A stretch of 64,000 nucleotides of DNA, taken from Ramlibacter tataouinensis (GTDB taxonomy: Bacteria; Pseudomonadota; Gammaproteobacteria; Burkholderiales; Burkholderiaceae_C). The notes under the pieces are model-generated. The model was not told where the DNA came from. It did no database searches and saw only the letters and a program-made list of their open reading frames with translations. The stretch's first letter is position 1; the number at the start of each line of letters is the position of its first letter. Location of the stretch: positions 2,567,001 through 2,631,000 of the forward strand of contig NZ_CP010951.1 of assembly GCF_001580455.1 (NCBI RefSeq), in the 5' to 3' direction. Position numbers and translations under genes: made by a program. Positions 15,563-25,975 of this stretch are shown here, one piece after another.

Positions 15563-16978
15563 ATGAACGACGCCACCATTCCCCTCGCCCGCCACGACAT
15601 CCGGCGCGTCTTCATTGCCAACCGCGGTGAGATCGCCGTACGCATCGTGCGCGCCTGCCGCTCGCTGGGCATCGAATCGGTCGTCGGCGTGTCCGAGGCC
15701 GACACCGACAGCATGGCCGCACGCATGGCCGACCAGGCCGTGGTCATTGGCCCGGCGCCGTCGGGCCAAAGCTACCTGCGCGCCGACCTGCTGGTCAAGG
15801 CTGCGCTCGAGACCCGCTGCGACGCCGTGCACCCCGGCTATGGCTTCCTCTCCGAGCGCTCGTCCTTCGTGCGCGCCTGCAGCGACGCCGGCCTGATCTT
15901 CATCGGACCGAGCGCAGAGGCGATCGATGCCATGGGCGACAAGATCACCGCCGTCAGCCTGGCCACCAAGGCCGACGTGCCGCGAGTGCCCGGCTCCGGC
16001 GCCATGGCCGACCCCGCGGCGGCGCGGCGGATCGCCGAGGAGATCGGCTACCCCGTTCTGGTCAAGGCCACGGCCGGCGGCGGCGGACGCGGCATGCGCG
16101 TCGTGCGCTCCGGCGCCGAGATGGAGGCGGCCTTCCGTTCCGCCGCCTCCGAGGCCCAGTCGGCCTTCGGCGACGCCACGCTATACGTCGAGAAGTTCAT
16201 CGAGCGCGCCCGCCACATCGAGATCCAGGTCATCGGTGACCAGCACGGCAACATCGTCCACCTGGGCGAGCGCGAGTGCTCGACCCAGCGCCGGCACCAG
16301 AAACTGATCGAGGAGGCACCGTCGCCCGCGCTCAGCGCGGCGCAACGCGCGGCCATGGGCCAGTGCGCGCTGCGGCTGGCGCGCAACGTCGGCTACTTCG
16401 GCGCCGGCACCGTCGAATTCGTCGTCGACGCCCGCGACAACCGTTTCTACTTCCTCGAGATGAACACCCGCATCCAGGTGGAGCATCCGGTCACCGAGAT
16501 GATCACCGGGCGCGACCTGGTCGCCGAGCAGATCCGGGTGGCCGCGGGCCTGCCGCTGTCCTTCACGCAGGACGAAATCACGCTCCACGGGCATGCCATC
16601 GAGTGTCGGCTCAATGCGGAGGATCCCGACCGCAACTTCCTGCCGCGACCGGGCCTGATCACCGGCTGGAAGGCGCCCGCCGGCCCGGGCATCCGGCTCG
16701 ACTCGCACTGCTGCGCGGGCTACACCGTGCCGCCGTACTACGACTCGATGATCGGCAAGCTGATCGTGCACGCGCCGACCCGCAGCGAGGCGATCGCGAA
16801 GATGACGGCGGCCCTGTCCGATCTGCAGGTGCAAGGCGTGACGACCACCGCCGCTTTCCACGAGGCCGTGCTGGCCGATGCCGACTTCGCCGCCGGCCAG
16901 GTCACCACCCGCTGGGTCGAGGAGACCTTCCTGCCCGCGCGCAAGGCGGCACGGGCCACGCAGGAGGCCACGGCATGA
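15563..16978 (+). CDS. Biotin carboxylase subunit (AccC family)
   Basis: 471 aa, close to the ~450 of AccC. It has RRVFIANRGEIAVRI, the ATP-grasp loop KATAGGGGRGMRVV, EKFIERARHIEIQV, the bicarbonate/biotin region ERECSTQRRHQKLIEEAPS, and EMNTRIQVEHPVTEMITGRD. It carries no biotinyl domain of its own, so it depends on the AccB-like protein encoded three bases upstream. The stop overlaps the next ATG (ATGA). The sequence differs clearly from the liuD carboxylase domain at 2356, so it is not a recent local copy. Confidence 0.92.
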   Translation: MNDATIPLARHDIRRVFIANRGEIAVRIVRACRSLGIESVVGVSEADTDSMAARMADQAVVIGPAPSGQSYLRADLLVKAALETRCDAVHPGYGFLSERSSFVRACSDAGLIFIGPSAEAIDAMGDKITAVSLATKADVPRVPGSGAMADPAAARRIAEEIGYPVLVKATAGGGGRGMRVVRSGAEMEAAFRSAASEAQSAFGDATLYVEKFIERARHIEIQVIGDQHGNIVHLGERECSTQRRHQKLIEEAPSPALSAAQRAAMGQCALRLARNVGYFGAGTVEFVVDARDNRFYFLEMNTRIQVEHPVTEMITGRDLVAEQIRVAAGLPLSFTQDEITLHGHAIECRLNAEDPDRNFLPRPGLITGWKAPAGPGIRLDSHCCAGYTVPPYYDSMIGKLIVHAPTRSEAIAKMTAALSDLQVQGVTTTAAFHEAVLADADFAAGQVTTRWVEETFLPARKAARATQEATA

Positions 16979-18408
16979 ATACGGCGCTGCGTTTCAGCGA
17001 CGCCAGCTTCACCGACGGCCAGGCCGCCGTCTGGGACCAGCGGCTGACGACCCCGATGCTGCTGGAGTGCATCGGTCATCTGGCCGGCTCCGGGCTGGCC
17101 GCCATCGAGGTGCTCAGCCCGTCGGTGCTCGAGGCCTGCATCGCGCGCGGCGAAAACCCCTTGCAAAGGGCGGTCCTGGCGCGCCGCCGCTGCCCCGGTG
17201 TGCCGCTACGCGCCACGGTGAACCTGCTGACGGGCCACGGCCGCGCGCCGGACGACACGCTCGGGCCCGGGCTGCTCGCCCCGTGGTTGGGTGAGTTGGC
17301 CGCCGCCGGCATCGCCCAGGTCGTGCTGCTGGACGCACTGCAGGACCCCCAGCGCATGTCCGGGGCGGTGCGCGACGCGATCGCCGCCGGCCTCGTGCCG
17401 ATCGCCGCCTTGCCCTACGTCGCCGATGCGGGGCTGGATGATGCCGACTACGCCCGGCGCGCGCGCGCGCTGGCGGCTTGCGGCGCCGACCGGGTGATGC
17501 TGCGCGACGAGAGCGGCGTGCTGACGCCGGACCGCGCCCGCAGCCTGCTGCCCGCGCTGCGCGCCGCGCTCGGCGAGCTGCCGCTGGACCTGCACACGCG
17601 TTGCCAGACCGCCCTGGGGCCCTGGCTGGCAGTCGAGGCAGCGCGGCTGGGCATCAGCGGCATCGACACGGCTCTGCCGTGCCTGGCCAATGGGGCGTCC
17701 TTGCCCGCACTGCCGCTGCTGCTGCGTTCGCTCGCGCGGCTGGAGATCCTGGCGTCGGCACCGTCACATCAGGCGCTGGCGGCGGCCAACGAGGGCCTGG
17801 CAGCCATCGCCGACCAGGAAGGCTTTCCCGCAGCGCAGCCGTGGGTGTTCGACCTGGCGCCGTTCGCGCACCAGCTGCCCGGCGAAGTGGCGGCGCGATG
17901 CATGTCGCAGCTGCGCGAACGCGGCGAATGGCCGCGCGTGCACGCCTTCGCCGCCGAGTGTGCGGCCGTGCGCGCCGACATGGGGTCGCCGCCCATGGTG
18001 GCCCCTTTCGCCCAGGCGATCGCCGAACAGGCCATGAGTCATTTCCGGGGCGAGCCCCGCTACCAGAGTCTCAGGCCGGTGCTGCGGCGCCTGCTGCAGG
18101 GCATCTACGGCACGCCGCCGGGGACCCTGCACGACGGCCTGCAACAGCGCGTCGGCCGCATCGAGGCCAGCTCCGCCATCCCCGCCGACCGGAGCTACGC
18201 CGGCGGCCAGACGCTGCTGGCAGGTGTCGCAGGTGTCGATGCGCGCGAGGTGCCGGGACATGCCCGCCTCGCAGCACTCCGCTATGAATCCGTCGCGCCG
18301 GCCGTGGCGCTGGCGCGTGGGCTGTTGCAGCGCGCGTCCCGGTACGCGCTGGTGTCGGCGAACGGCGCCGGCATCGAAATTCGCCTCCAACTGGGCTTAG
18401 TCCAGTGA
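16975..18408 (+). CDS. Divergent OadA/pyruvate-carboxylase-type carboxyltransferase-like protein (first of pair)
   Basis: 477 aa with the TIM-barrel layout of oxaloacetate decarboxylase alpha/pyruvate carboxylase transferase domains. Equivalents of the key blocks are recognisable but altered. RDAHQ reads TDGQA (Asp14 kept). The block holding the carbamylated Lys reads MLRDESGVLTP (Arg177). The metal-binding HxH reads HTR (His207 kept, second His replaced by Arg209). The catalytic Thr position is Ala241. No biotinyl domain is present. It is translationally coupled to the biotin carboxylase. The last codons and stop lie inside the left arm of a palindromic repeat, so the native C-terminus may have been changed. 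A reaction different from pyruvate carboxylation, or a structural role, is likely. Confidence 0.75.
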   Translation: MNTALRFSDASFTDGQAAVWDQRLTTPMLLECIGHLAGSGLAAIEVLSPSVLEACIARGENPLQRAVLARRRCPGVPLRATVNLLTGHGRAPDDTLGPGLLAPWLGELAAAGIAQVVLLDALQDPQRMSGAVRDAIAAGLVPIAALPYVADAGLDDADYARRARALAACGADRVMLRDESGVLTPDRARSLLPALRAALGELPLDLHTRCQTALGPWLAVEAARLGISGIDTALPCLANGASLPALPLLLRSLARLEILASAPSHQALAAANEGLAAIADQEGFPAAQPWVFDLAPFAHQLPGEVAARCMSQLRERGEWPRVHAFAAECAAVRADMGSPPMVAPFAQAIAEQAMSHFRGEPRYQSLRPVLRRLLQGIYGTPPGTLHDGLQQRVGRIEASSAIPADRSYAGGQTLLAGVAGVDAREVPGHARLAALRYESVAPAVALARGLLQRASRYALVSANGAGIEIRLQLGLVQ

Positions 18409-18667
18409 AACAGGGAAATAGCACCCCCCGTGAGCGCCAGAAGGGGCGCTATCTAGGCGCAAACCGCAGCCAGGTTGGATACCTGGCGAGGATTTGCAAC
18501 AACGAGAGTGCCCCTTCTGGCGCTCACCCGAAGGGCCGGGGCGAGAAGGGGCGCATGAGGGCGTTACGGTCCTTGCCCAGGCGGCCAGCCTGGGCTGCGG
18601 CCCGTGCCTACTCCTGCACCCCTTCTCGCCCCGGCGGGGGGTGCTATTTCCCTGTTTCACTGGACTA
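18398..18667. repeat. 270-bp palindromic mobile-type element with nested hairpins
   Basis: The 33-base left end (18398-18430) is a perfect inverted copy of the right end (18635-18667). Inside, 18431-18447 pairs with 18510-18526 (17 bp) and 18536-18551 pairs with 18619-18634 (16 bp). CCCGAAGGG (18527-18535) lies between them. Both inner hairpins have further apical stems (CCAGGT/ACCTGG at 18470-18486; GCCCAGGC/GCCTGGGC at 18575-18595). Almost every base can be paired in a four-way-junction shape. The ends carry TA, compatible with a TA target duplication. There is no ORF of its own, so it is best called a MITE-like element. Confidence 0.82.
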
Positions 18668-18672
18668 GAGCC

Positions 18673-20181
18673 ATGCTGTCCCAACTTCGCGCCCAGGTCG
18701 CTGCCGAGACGGCACGCACCGGCCGGCGCCGCACCATCCATCTGTCCGACGGGACGCTGCGCGACGCGCACCAATGCCTGTGGGCCACGCGCATGCGCAC
18801 CGAGCACATGCTGCCGATCGCCGAGCGCCTGGACCAGGCCGGCTTCGTCAGCATGGAAGGCATCGCCCTGGTGCAGTTCGACGCGGGCGTGCTGTTCCTC
18901 AACCAGAACCCGTTCGAACGTCTGCGCCTGCTGCGCGAACGCATCACGCGCACGCCGCTGCGCGCGGCGGTGCGCGGCAACCTGATGCGCAACTTCTATC
19001 CGGTGGCCGACGACATCACGCTGCTGTTTGCCGAGCGCCTGATCGCCAATGGCGCGCGCGACATGGCGATCATGGAGGCGCTGCTGTGCTGGGACAACGT
19101 CGAGGCCACCGTCAAGCGCACCCTTGAACTGGGGTGCCGTCCCATCATCGCGCTGGGCTACAACATCGCGCCGGGTTACGACGATGCGTTCTATGCCCGC
19201 AAGGCGGCGGAGGCACGGCAGCGTTTCGGCGCCGATGGGTTCTGCATCCTCGACGCCGGCGGCATCCTGACAGTGGAGCGCACGCGCACCCTGGTCCCGG
19301 CCGTGCGCGCCGCGATCGGCCCGGAATGCACCCTGGAGCTGAACACCCACTGCCTGACCGGCCTGGGGCCGCTGGTGGCGCTCGAAGGTGCGGTGCACGG
19401 TGCCGACCGGATTCTCTGCGCGGTGGACCCGCTGGCCAACGGCAATTCGCTGCCCGCCGCGCAGATGCTCGCGCGCAACCTGCGCGAGATCGGCTTCGAC
19501 GTGGCCGCGGACGACCATCTGCTCGACGAGGTCGGCGACTACCTGGGGCGCCTGGCGGAACAGGAAGGCCAGCCGGTGGGGGTGCCCGCCGAATACGACC
19601 CCGCGCAGTACGACACGCAATACGCCGGCGGGGCACAGACCAACCTGGAGGCGCAGCTCAAGCAAGCCGGCCTCATGCACCGGCTGCCGGAGGTGCTCGA
19701 GGAGATTTCCCGGGTACGGGTGGAGCTCGGCTCCCCGGTGATGGTGACGCCCTATCCCGCCATCGTGGCCGCGCAGGCGGTGATGAACGTGCTGAACACC
19801 GAGCGCTACAAGGTGGTTCCCGACGAAGTCAAGAAGTACGTCTGCGGCTACTTCGGCGCCCTGCCGATCCCGGTCGACCCGAACGTCAAGGACAGGATCA
19901 TCGCCAATGGATCCAGCAGCGTCGCCTTGAGCCCGCCCGCGCTCGAGCCGGTGGTGCCGCAGCTGCGCAAGCGCTACGGACACCTGTCGGACGAGGAACT
20001 GGTGCTGCGCTACATGTACGGCGACGAGAAGATCGACGCCCTGGCCCCGACGCCCACCGACTTCAGCATCGAGCGGCCGCTGGTCGAATTGGTGGCCGGG
20101 CTGGCGCGGCTGCCCGCCAGGCGCGCCATCCATGTGATCTCGCCCGGCTTCGAACTGCACGCCAACGCGGGGCTGGCATGA
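18673..20181 (+). CDS. Divergent OadA/pyruvate-carboxylase-type carboxyltransferase-like protein (second of pair)
   Basis: 502 aa, nearer to true OadA than its partner upstream: LRDAHQCLWATRMR matches the family start (Asp31) and the C-terminal PYC-type conserved domain (VMVTPYPAIVAAQAVMNV) is present. However, the carbamylated-Lys position is Leu193 in FCILDAGGI, the first metal His is Asn224 with the second (His226) kept in LNTHCLTG, and the catalytic Thr position is Asn258. The protein keeps the His its partner lost and lacks the one its partner kept. It starts five bases after the palindromic element with only a weak AGAG ribosome site, so the insertion may have altered its expression. 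No biotinyl domain is present. Confidence 0.78.
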   Translation: MLSQLRAQVAAETARTGRRRTIHLSDGTLRDAHQCLWATRMRTEHMLPIAERLDQAGFVSMEGIALVQFDAGVLFLNQNPFERLRLLRERITRTPLRAAVRGNLMRNFYPVADDITLLFAERLIANGARDMAIMEALLCWDNVEATVKRTLELGCRPIIALGYNIAPGYDDAFYARKAAEARQRFGADGFCILDAGGILTVERTRTLVPAVRAAIGPECTLELNTHCLTGLGPLVALEGAVHGADRILCAVDPLANGNSLPAAQMLARNLREIGFDVAADDHLLDEVGDYLGRLAEQEGQPVGVPAEYDPAQYDTQYAGGAQTNLEAQLKQAGLMHRLPEVLEEISRVRVELGSPVMVTPYPAIVAAQAVMNVLNTERYKVVPDEVKKYVCGYFGALPIPVDPNVKDRIIANGSSSVALSPPALEPVVPQLRKRYGHLSDEELVLRYMYGDEKIDALAPTPTDFSIERPLVELVAGLARLPARRAIHVISPGFELHANAGLA

Positions 20182-20587
20182 CGCAAGTGTCCAGGCCCCA
20201 ACCGGTGGCGACTGCGGAAAGCCGGCCCTATTGGGACGCCGCGCGCGAAGGCCGGCTGGTGGTGCAGCGGTGCCCGGGTTGCGGGCGGCACCAGTTCTAT
20301 CCGCGGGCCTTCTGCACCGCGTGCCTCGCCGACGGCCTGGAGTGGGTGCAGGCCCGCGGCACCGGCCGCATCTACACCTTCACCATCTGCCGCATCGCCG
20401 CCAATCCGGCCATGACCGCCCCCTACGCGGTGGCGCTGATCGACCTGGATGAGGGCGTGCGAATGCTGGCCAACGTGGTCGGCTGCGACGTCGAGCGCAT
20501 CCGCACGGGGGCCCGGGTGCAAGTCCGCTTCGAGCCCATCAGCGACGAGTTCACATTGCCGCAGTTCACGCTGCAGGAGGAAGGCCG

Positions 20588-20591
<4 letters not shown>
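20178..20591 (+). CDS. Zn-ribbon and OB-fold protein (DUF35 family)
   Basis: 137 aa. The N-terminal helix (RPYWDAAREGRLVVQRC) leads into a zinc ribbon with CPGC and CTAC pairs (RCPGCGRHQFYPRAFCTAC). The second half is an OB-fold (GTGRIYTFTICR ... VQVRFEP) that in this family binds CoA thioesters. DUF35 proteins partner with thiolase-like enzymes, for example ChsH2 with Ltp2 in the steroid side-chain aldolase. A thiolase-like gene lies two genes downstream. The start overlaps the preceding stop (ATGA) and the end overlaps the next ATG, so the right arm is tightly coupled. Confidence 0.88.
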
Positions 20592-22126
<1,535 letters not shown>

Positions 22127-22129
22127 AGC

Positions 22130-23305
22130 ATGGCGATCGACAAGCAGGAACTGCGCGGCCGCTACGCCATCGTCGGCGTCGGCGAAACCGGCCTGGGCAA
22201 GGCGGCGCCCGGCGACACGGCGCTGTCGCTGCAATGCCGGTCCGCGCGCGAGGCGCTGCTCGATGCCGGCTTGCTTCTCACCGACGTCGACGGCGTGTTC
22301 GCGCATTGGGACGACCGGGCCAGCGCCATGCTGGTGTCCGAATACCTGGGCATCCAGCCGCGCTATGTCGACAGCACGGTGGTGGGCGGTCAATCCAACA
22401 TCACGCACCTGGTGCATGCGATGGCAGCCATCGAGGCCGGCCTGTGCGAGGTGGCCCTGGTCACCTGGGGCAGCACCCAGCGGCTGGACCAGAGCCGCCA
22501 GCGCGGCGGGCTGATGCAGGACGCGCGCATGCCGATGGGGCAGTTTGCCGCCCCCTACGGCATGCTCAATCCGATCGGCTGGTACGCCATGCTGGCGCGC
22601 CTGTACCTGGACCGCTGGGGCGTCGGGCCCGAGTGCCTGGGCGAAGTGGCACTCGCCGCGCGCCGCTGGGCGCAGCTGAACCCGAACGCCAGCGCCCGCG
22701 ATCCGCTGACCATGGCGCAATACCTAGCCTCGCCGATGATCGCCGACCCGCTGCGCAAACTGGACATCTGCCAGGTCAATGACGGCGCGGGCGCCATGGT
22801 CCTGACCCGCGTGGAGCGGGCGCGCGCGCTGAAGCGGCCGCCGGTGGTGGTGCAGGGCTTTGCCGACAGCCACCGCCACCACATGACGCCGTTCGCGGTC
22901 ACCGACTGGCTGGACGAGCAGCCCTTGCGCGGCCTGGCCGACGAGGCCCTGGCCATGGCCCGGATCGATCGCAGCGACCTGGACATGGTCCAGATCTACG
23001 ACGCCTTCACGATCAACGTGCCGTTCGGCCTCGAGGCCATGGGCTTTTGCGAGCCGGGCGGCGCGGCGGACTTCCTGCGCGGCGGCCGCATCGCACCCGG
23101 CGGCGGCTTCCCCGTCAACACCTCGGGCGGCGGCCTGTCGTTCAACCATTCCGGCCAGTTCGGCATGCAGCTCACCATAGAAACGGTGCGCCAGTTGCGC
23201 GGCGAGTGCGGCGCGCGCCAGGTGCCCGGTGCGCGCCACGCGCTGGTGCAGGCAACCGGCATGGTGATGTCGGCCTACATGGTGATGGTGCTGGCCGCCG
23301 CGTGA
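22130..23305 (+). CDS. Thiolase-like (SCP2/lipid-transfer type) protein without the usual nucleophilic Cys
   Basis: 391-aa thiolase-fold protein. The start YAIVGVGETGLGK and the blocks KLDICQVNDGAGAMVL, LDMVQIYDAFTINVPFGLEAMGFCEPGG and FPVNTSGGGLSFNHSGQFGM match the SCP2-thiolase/lipid-transfer branch. At the position of the thiolase nucleophile (expected NxxCxSG) the sequence is VVGGQSNITH, with Gln88 and no Cys. It is therefore unlikely to do classical thiolysis. Homologous DUF35-partnered proteins such as Ltp2 act as retro-aldolases with Tyr residues; the YDAFT Tyr is a candidate here. The product would be a chain-shortened acyl-CoA plus a ketone or aldehyde. Confidence 0.82.
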   Translation: MAIDKQELRGRYAIVGVGETGLGKAAPGDTALSLQCRSAREALLDAGLLLTDVDGVFAHWDDRASAMLVSEYLGIQPRYVDSTVVGGQSNITHLVHAMAAIEAGLCEVALVTWGSTQRLDQSRQRGGLMQDARMPMGQFAAPYGMLNPIGWYAMLARLYLDRWGVGPECLGEVALAARRWAQLNPNASARDPLTMAQYLASPMIADPLRKLDICQVNDGAGAMVLTRVERARALKRPPVVVQGFADSHRHHMTPFAVTDWLDEQPLRGLADEALAMARIDRSDLDMVQIYDAFTINVPFGLEAMGFCEPGGAADFLRGGRIAPGGGFPVNTSGGGLSFNHSGQFGMQLTIETVRQLRGECGARQVPGARHALVQATGMVMSAYMVMVLAAA

Positions 23306-23355
23306 GACAACGAATTCCTTCCCTAGTCCTTCTTTCACAAACAACAGGAGACATC

Positions 23356-24372
23356 ATGAAGATCCCATCCAAGATCCGTAGCGCGCTGGCTTTGTCCATG
23401 GCACTGCTCGCGGGTACGGCCGCCGCGCAAGGCAAGGGCGAGACGGTGCGCATCCAGGACCATCTCGGCGTCATCACGCTGCCCATGCGTGTGGCCATCG
23501 CCAAGGGCTATTGCGCCAACTACGGCATCAAGTGCGAGCTCCAGCCGATCCCGACCGCGGCACTCGGCATGCAGGCGCTGATGGCCAAGAACATCGAGGG
23601 CGCCGTGGCGGCGCTGGAGGTGTGGATCCCGGCGGTGCAGAAGGGCGCCAAGGTGAAGGCGGTCGTCAACATCATGAGCAAGAACCTCGGCCTGATGGTC
23701 GTGGGCAACCATGTCGACGCCCCCAATGCGGGCAAGCCGTTTCCGGCCTGGGTGGCGGACCTGAAAGGCAAGAAGGTCGGCGTGACCAGCCGCGGCAGCG
23801 GCGTGGAGACCGGCGTGCGCTTCCTGCTCGACAAGGCCGGGATGAAGGCCGAGGACGTCACCTTCGTGGCGGTGGGGGCGCCCAACACCGCCTACGCCGC
23901 GCTGGTGAACAAGCAGATCGACTTCGCCATGTCCTACGAGCCGATGGGCACCATGTGCGACGTCACCAAGCAATGCAAGGTCGTCTACCGGGCCGATGCC
24001 GATCCGCAGCCGGCCGAGGTCTTCGCCACCAACGGCGGCGGCGCCGGCCTGATCATGAACCAGGCCTACATCGACGCCAACCCGCACGTGGTCGAGGCCC
24101 TGGTCAAGGCCACCCGCGACGCCGACAAGTTCATCAACGACCCGGCGAACTTCGAGGAGGTGCTGAAGATCAACGACGCCCACTTCAAGTTCGACATCCC
24201 GAATGGGGACCAGCTGATGCGGTCCCTGCTGCAGCGGCAGATCAAGCACGGCATCTTCGATCCGCGCATCAGCCGCCCTGCCGTCAAGGCGACCGTCGAT
24301 TTCATGCTCAAGACCGGCCAGTGGGACAAGGGTATCGAAGCGGCGGAAATCATCGACGCACGCGCGCCCTGA
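23356..24372 (+). CDS. ABC transporter substrate-binding protein (NitT/TauT family)
   Basis: 338-aa periplasmic binding protein. Residues 1-25 form a Sec signal peptide (basic KIPSKIR, hydrophobic core, AAAQ cleavage). The mature part has the family layout: LPMRVAIAKGYCANYGIKCEL, ALEVWIP, LKGKKVGVTSRGSGVETGVRFLLDKAG and MSYEPMGTMCDV. ATG 23356 follows ACAGGAGACATC. With the ATPase and permease genes that follow it makes a complete importer of the SsuABC/TauABC type for small organic acids. It probably delivers the compound the surrounding enzymes degrade. Confidence 0.9.
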   Translation: MKIPSKIRSALALSMALLAGTAAAQGKGETVRIQDHLGVITLPMRVAIAKGYCANYGIKCELQPIPTAALGMQALMAKNIEGAVAALEVWIPAVQKGAKVKAVVNIMSKNLGLMVVGNHVDAPNAGKPFPAWVADLKGKKVGVTSRGSGVETGVRFLLDKAGMKAEDVTFVAVGAPNTAYAALVNKQIDFAMSYEPMGTMCDVTKQCKVVYRADADPQPAEVFATNGGGAGLIMNQAYIDANPHVVEALVKATRDADKFINDPANFEEVLKINDAHFKFDIPNGDQLMRSLLQRQIKHGIFDPRISRPAVKATVDFMLKTGQWDKGIEAAEIIDARAP

Positions 24373-24376
24373 TTCG

Positions 24377-25162
24377 ATGGCCGCGATCTCGATCGACAAC
24401 CTCAAGATCCGCTTCGGCCAGCAGGTGCTGGCCGTGGACGACTTCTCGCTTCAGGTCAACGAAGGAGACCTCGTCTCGATCGTCGGCCCCAGCGGCTGCG
24501 GCAAGACCACGGTGCTGAACCAGCTCACCGGCCTGCTGCCGCCGCAGGAGGGCAGGATCTCGATCCTGGGCAAGCCGCCGCACGAGGGCAATGCCGATCT
24601 GGCTTACATGCTGGCGCGCGACTGCCTGCTGCCCTGGCGCACGACCCTGGCCAATGCCTGCTACGGCATGGAACTGCGCGGCGTGCCCTGGGCGCAGGCC
24701 GAAGCACGCGCGCGCGAACTGCTGGCGAAGGTGGGCCTGGCCGGCTTCGAGGACAGCTATCCCAAGGCGCTGTCGCACGGCATGCGGCAGCGCTGCGCGC
24801 TGGCCCGGACCTTCGCGCTGGACTCGCCGATCCTGCTGATGGACGAGCCGTTCGGCGCGCTGGACGCGCAGACCAAGCTGGCGCTGGAGGATCTGCTGCT
24901 TTCGCTGTGGCAGGCGCAGCGCCGCACGGTCATCTTCATCACGCACGACCTGGGCGAGGCGGTGGCGCTGTCGGACCGGGTGGTGGTGATGAGCGCGCGC
25001 CCCGGCCGCATCATCGCCGACGTCCAGATTCCGCTGGCGCGCCCGCGCTCGGTCCGCGCCCTGCAAAAGAGCGCCGAGTACCACGAGATCTACACCCATG
25101 TCTGGGAGCAGCTCGAGCGCGGCATCCAACAGTCCGGCGCCGCCGCGAAACTTGTTCATTGA
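24377..25162 (+). CDS. ABC transporter ATP-binding protein (NitT/TauT family)
   Basis: 261 aa. Walker A is GPSGCGKTT, the Q-loop region is MLARDCLLPW, the signature is LSHGMRQRCALAR (the usual second Gly replaced by His), Walker B is ILLMDEPFGALD and the switch His is in ITHDLGEAV. It powers the importer with the permease encoded nine bases downstream. The LSHGM signature is unusual, as LSGGM is normal, but Ser and the following Gly are kept. ATG 24377 is four bases after the binding-protein stop. Confidence 0.92.
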   Translation: MAAISIDNLKIRFGQQVLAVDDFSLQVNEGDLVSIVGPSGCGKTTVLNQLTGLLPPQEGRISILGKPPHEGNADLAYMLARDCLLPWRTTLANACYGMELRGVPWAQAEARARELLAKVGLAGFEDSYPKALSHGMRQRCALARTFALDSPILLMDEPFGALDAQTKLALEDLLLSLWQAQRRTVIFITHDLGEAVALSDRVVVMSARPGRIIADVQIPLARPRSVRALQKSAEYHEIYTHVWEQLERGIQQSGAAAKLVH

Positions 25163-25171
25163 GGGCCGACC

Positions 25172-25936
25172 GTGAAAGATGTCCAACACACCTGGCGTGA
25201 TGCTGCTGCGCACCTGGTTTTCCTGGCCGCCTTCCTGGCGGTCTGGGAATTCGCCTGTTCGCGCGGCTGGCTGGACGCGACCTTCTTCGGACGTCCGTCC
25301 GGCATCGCGAATTTCCTGTACGAAGGGTTCGTGTCCAAGCCCAAACTCTGGCTGGAGCTGGGATACACCATGGTCGGCACGGTGGCGTCCTTCGTTCTCG
25401 GCAGCGCGCTGGCCATCCTGCTGGGCCTGGTGTTCGTCGCCTTCCCGCGCTTCGAGCGCGCCGCCGATCCCTACCTGACGTTGCTCAATGCGATGCCCCG
25501 GATCGCGCTGGTGCCGCTGTTCCTGCTCTGGTTCGGACTCGGCCTGGGTTCGAAGATCGCCGTGGGCACCAGCCTGGCTTTCTTCATCGTGCTATCCAGC
25601 ACGGTCGCGGGCATTCGCGGCGTGTCCGGCGACCTGCTCACGCTCACGCGCAGCCTCGGCGCCTCGCCGCTGCAGTTGTTCATGCACGTCACCTTGCCCT
25701 CGGCGGTCCCCGTGATCGCGTCGGGCCTGCGGCTCGCGCTGGTGTACTCGATGCTGGGTGTGATCGGCGCCGAACTGATGGCGGCTGAGCACGGCCTGGG
25801 GCAGACGCTGGCCTACATGCAATCGACGTTCAACATGAACGGTGTCATGGGGCTGCTGGTCGTGCTGGCGCTGCTGGGCATGCTGGTGACCTCGGCGATG
25901 AGCCGGCTGGAACGCGCGCTGCTGAAGTGGCAGTGA
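25172..25936 (+). CDS. ABC transporter permease (NitT/TauT family)
   Basis: 254-aa inner-membrane protein with about six hydrophobic helices. The coupling loop with the EAA-type motif is GVSGDLLTLTRSLGASPLQLFMHVTLPSAVPVIASGLR. It starts with GTG at 25172. It forms the channel half of the importer with the two preceding genes. Length and topology are normal for SsuC/TauC-type permeases. Confidence 0.92.
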   Translation: MKDVQHTWRDAAAHLVFLAAFLAVWEFACSRGWLDATFFGRPSGIANFLYEGFVSKPKLWLELGYTMVGTVASFVLGSALAILLGLVFVAFPRFERAADPYLTLLNAMPRIALVPLFLLWFGLGLGSKIAVGTSLAFFIVLSSTVAGIRGVSGDLLTLTRSLGASPLQLFMHVTLPSAVPVIASGLRLALVYSMLGVIGAELMAAEHGLGQTLAYMQSTFNMNGVMGLLVVLALLGMLVTSAMSRLERALLKWQ

Positions 25937-25975
25937 CTGAAACAACCGCGGAGTCGGCGGACCTGGAGCCCGGAC

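Noticed and set aside
18604..18672. Translation of the second OadA-like protein starting inside the palindromic element
   Set aside because: The extra 23 residues are encoded by the repeat arm, match nothing in the family and have no better ribosome site than ATG 18673.
16975..20181. One pyruvate-carboxylase-like gene split in two by the palindromic element
   Set aside because: Each part is a full-length barrel protein with its own N-terminal motif, so they are two paralogues and not halves of one gene.
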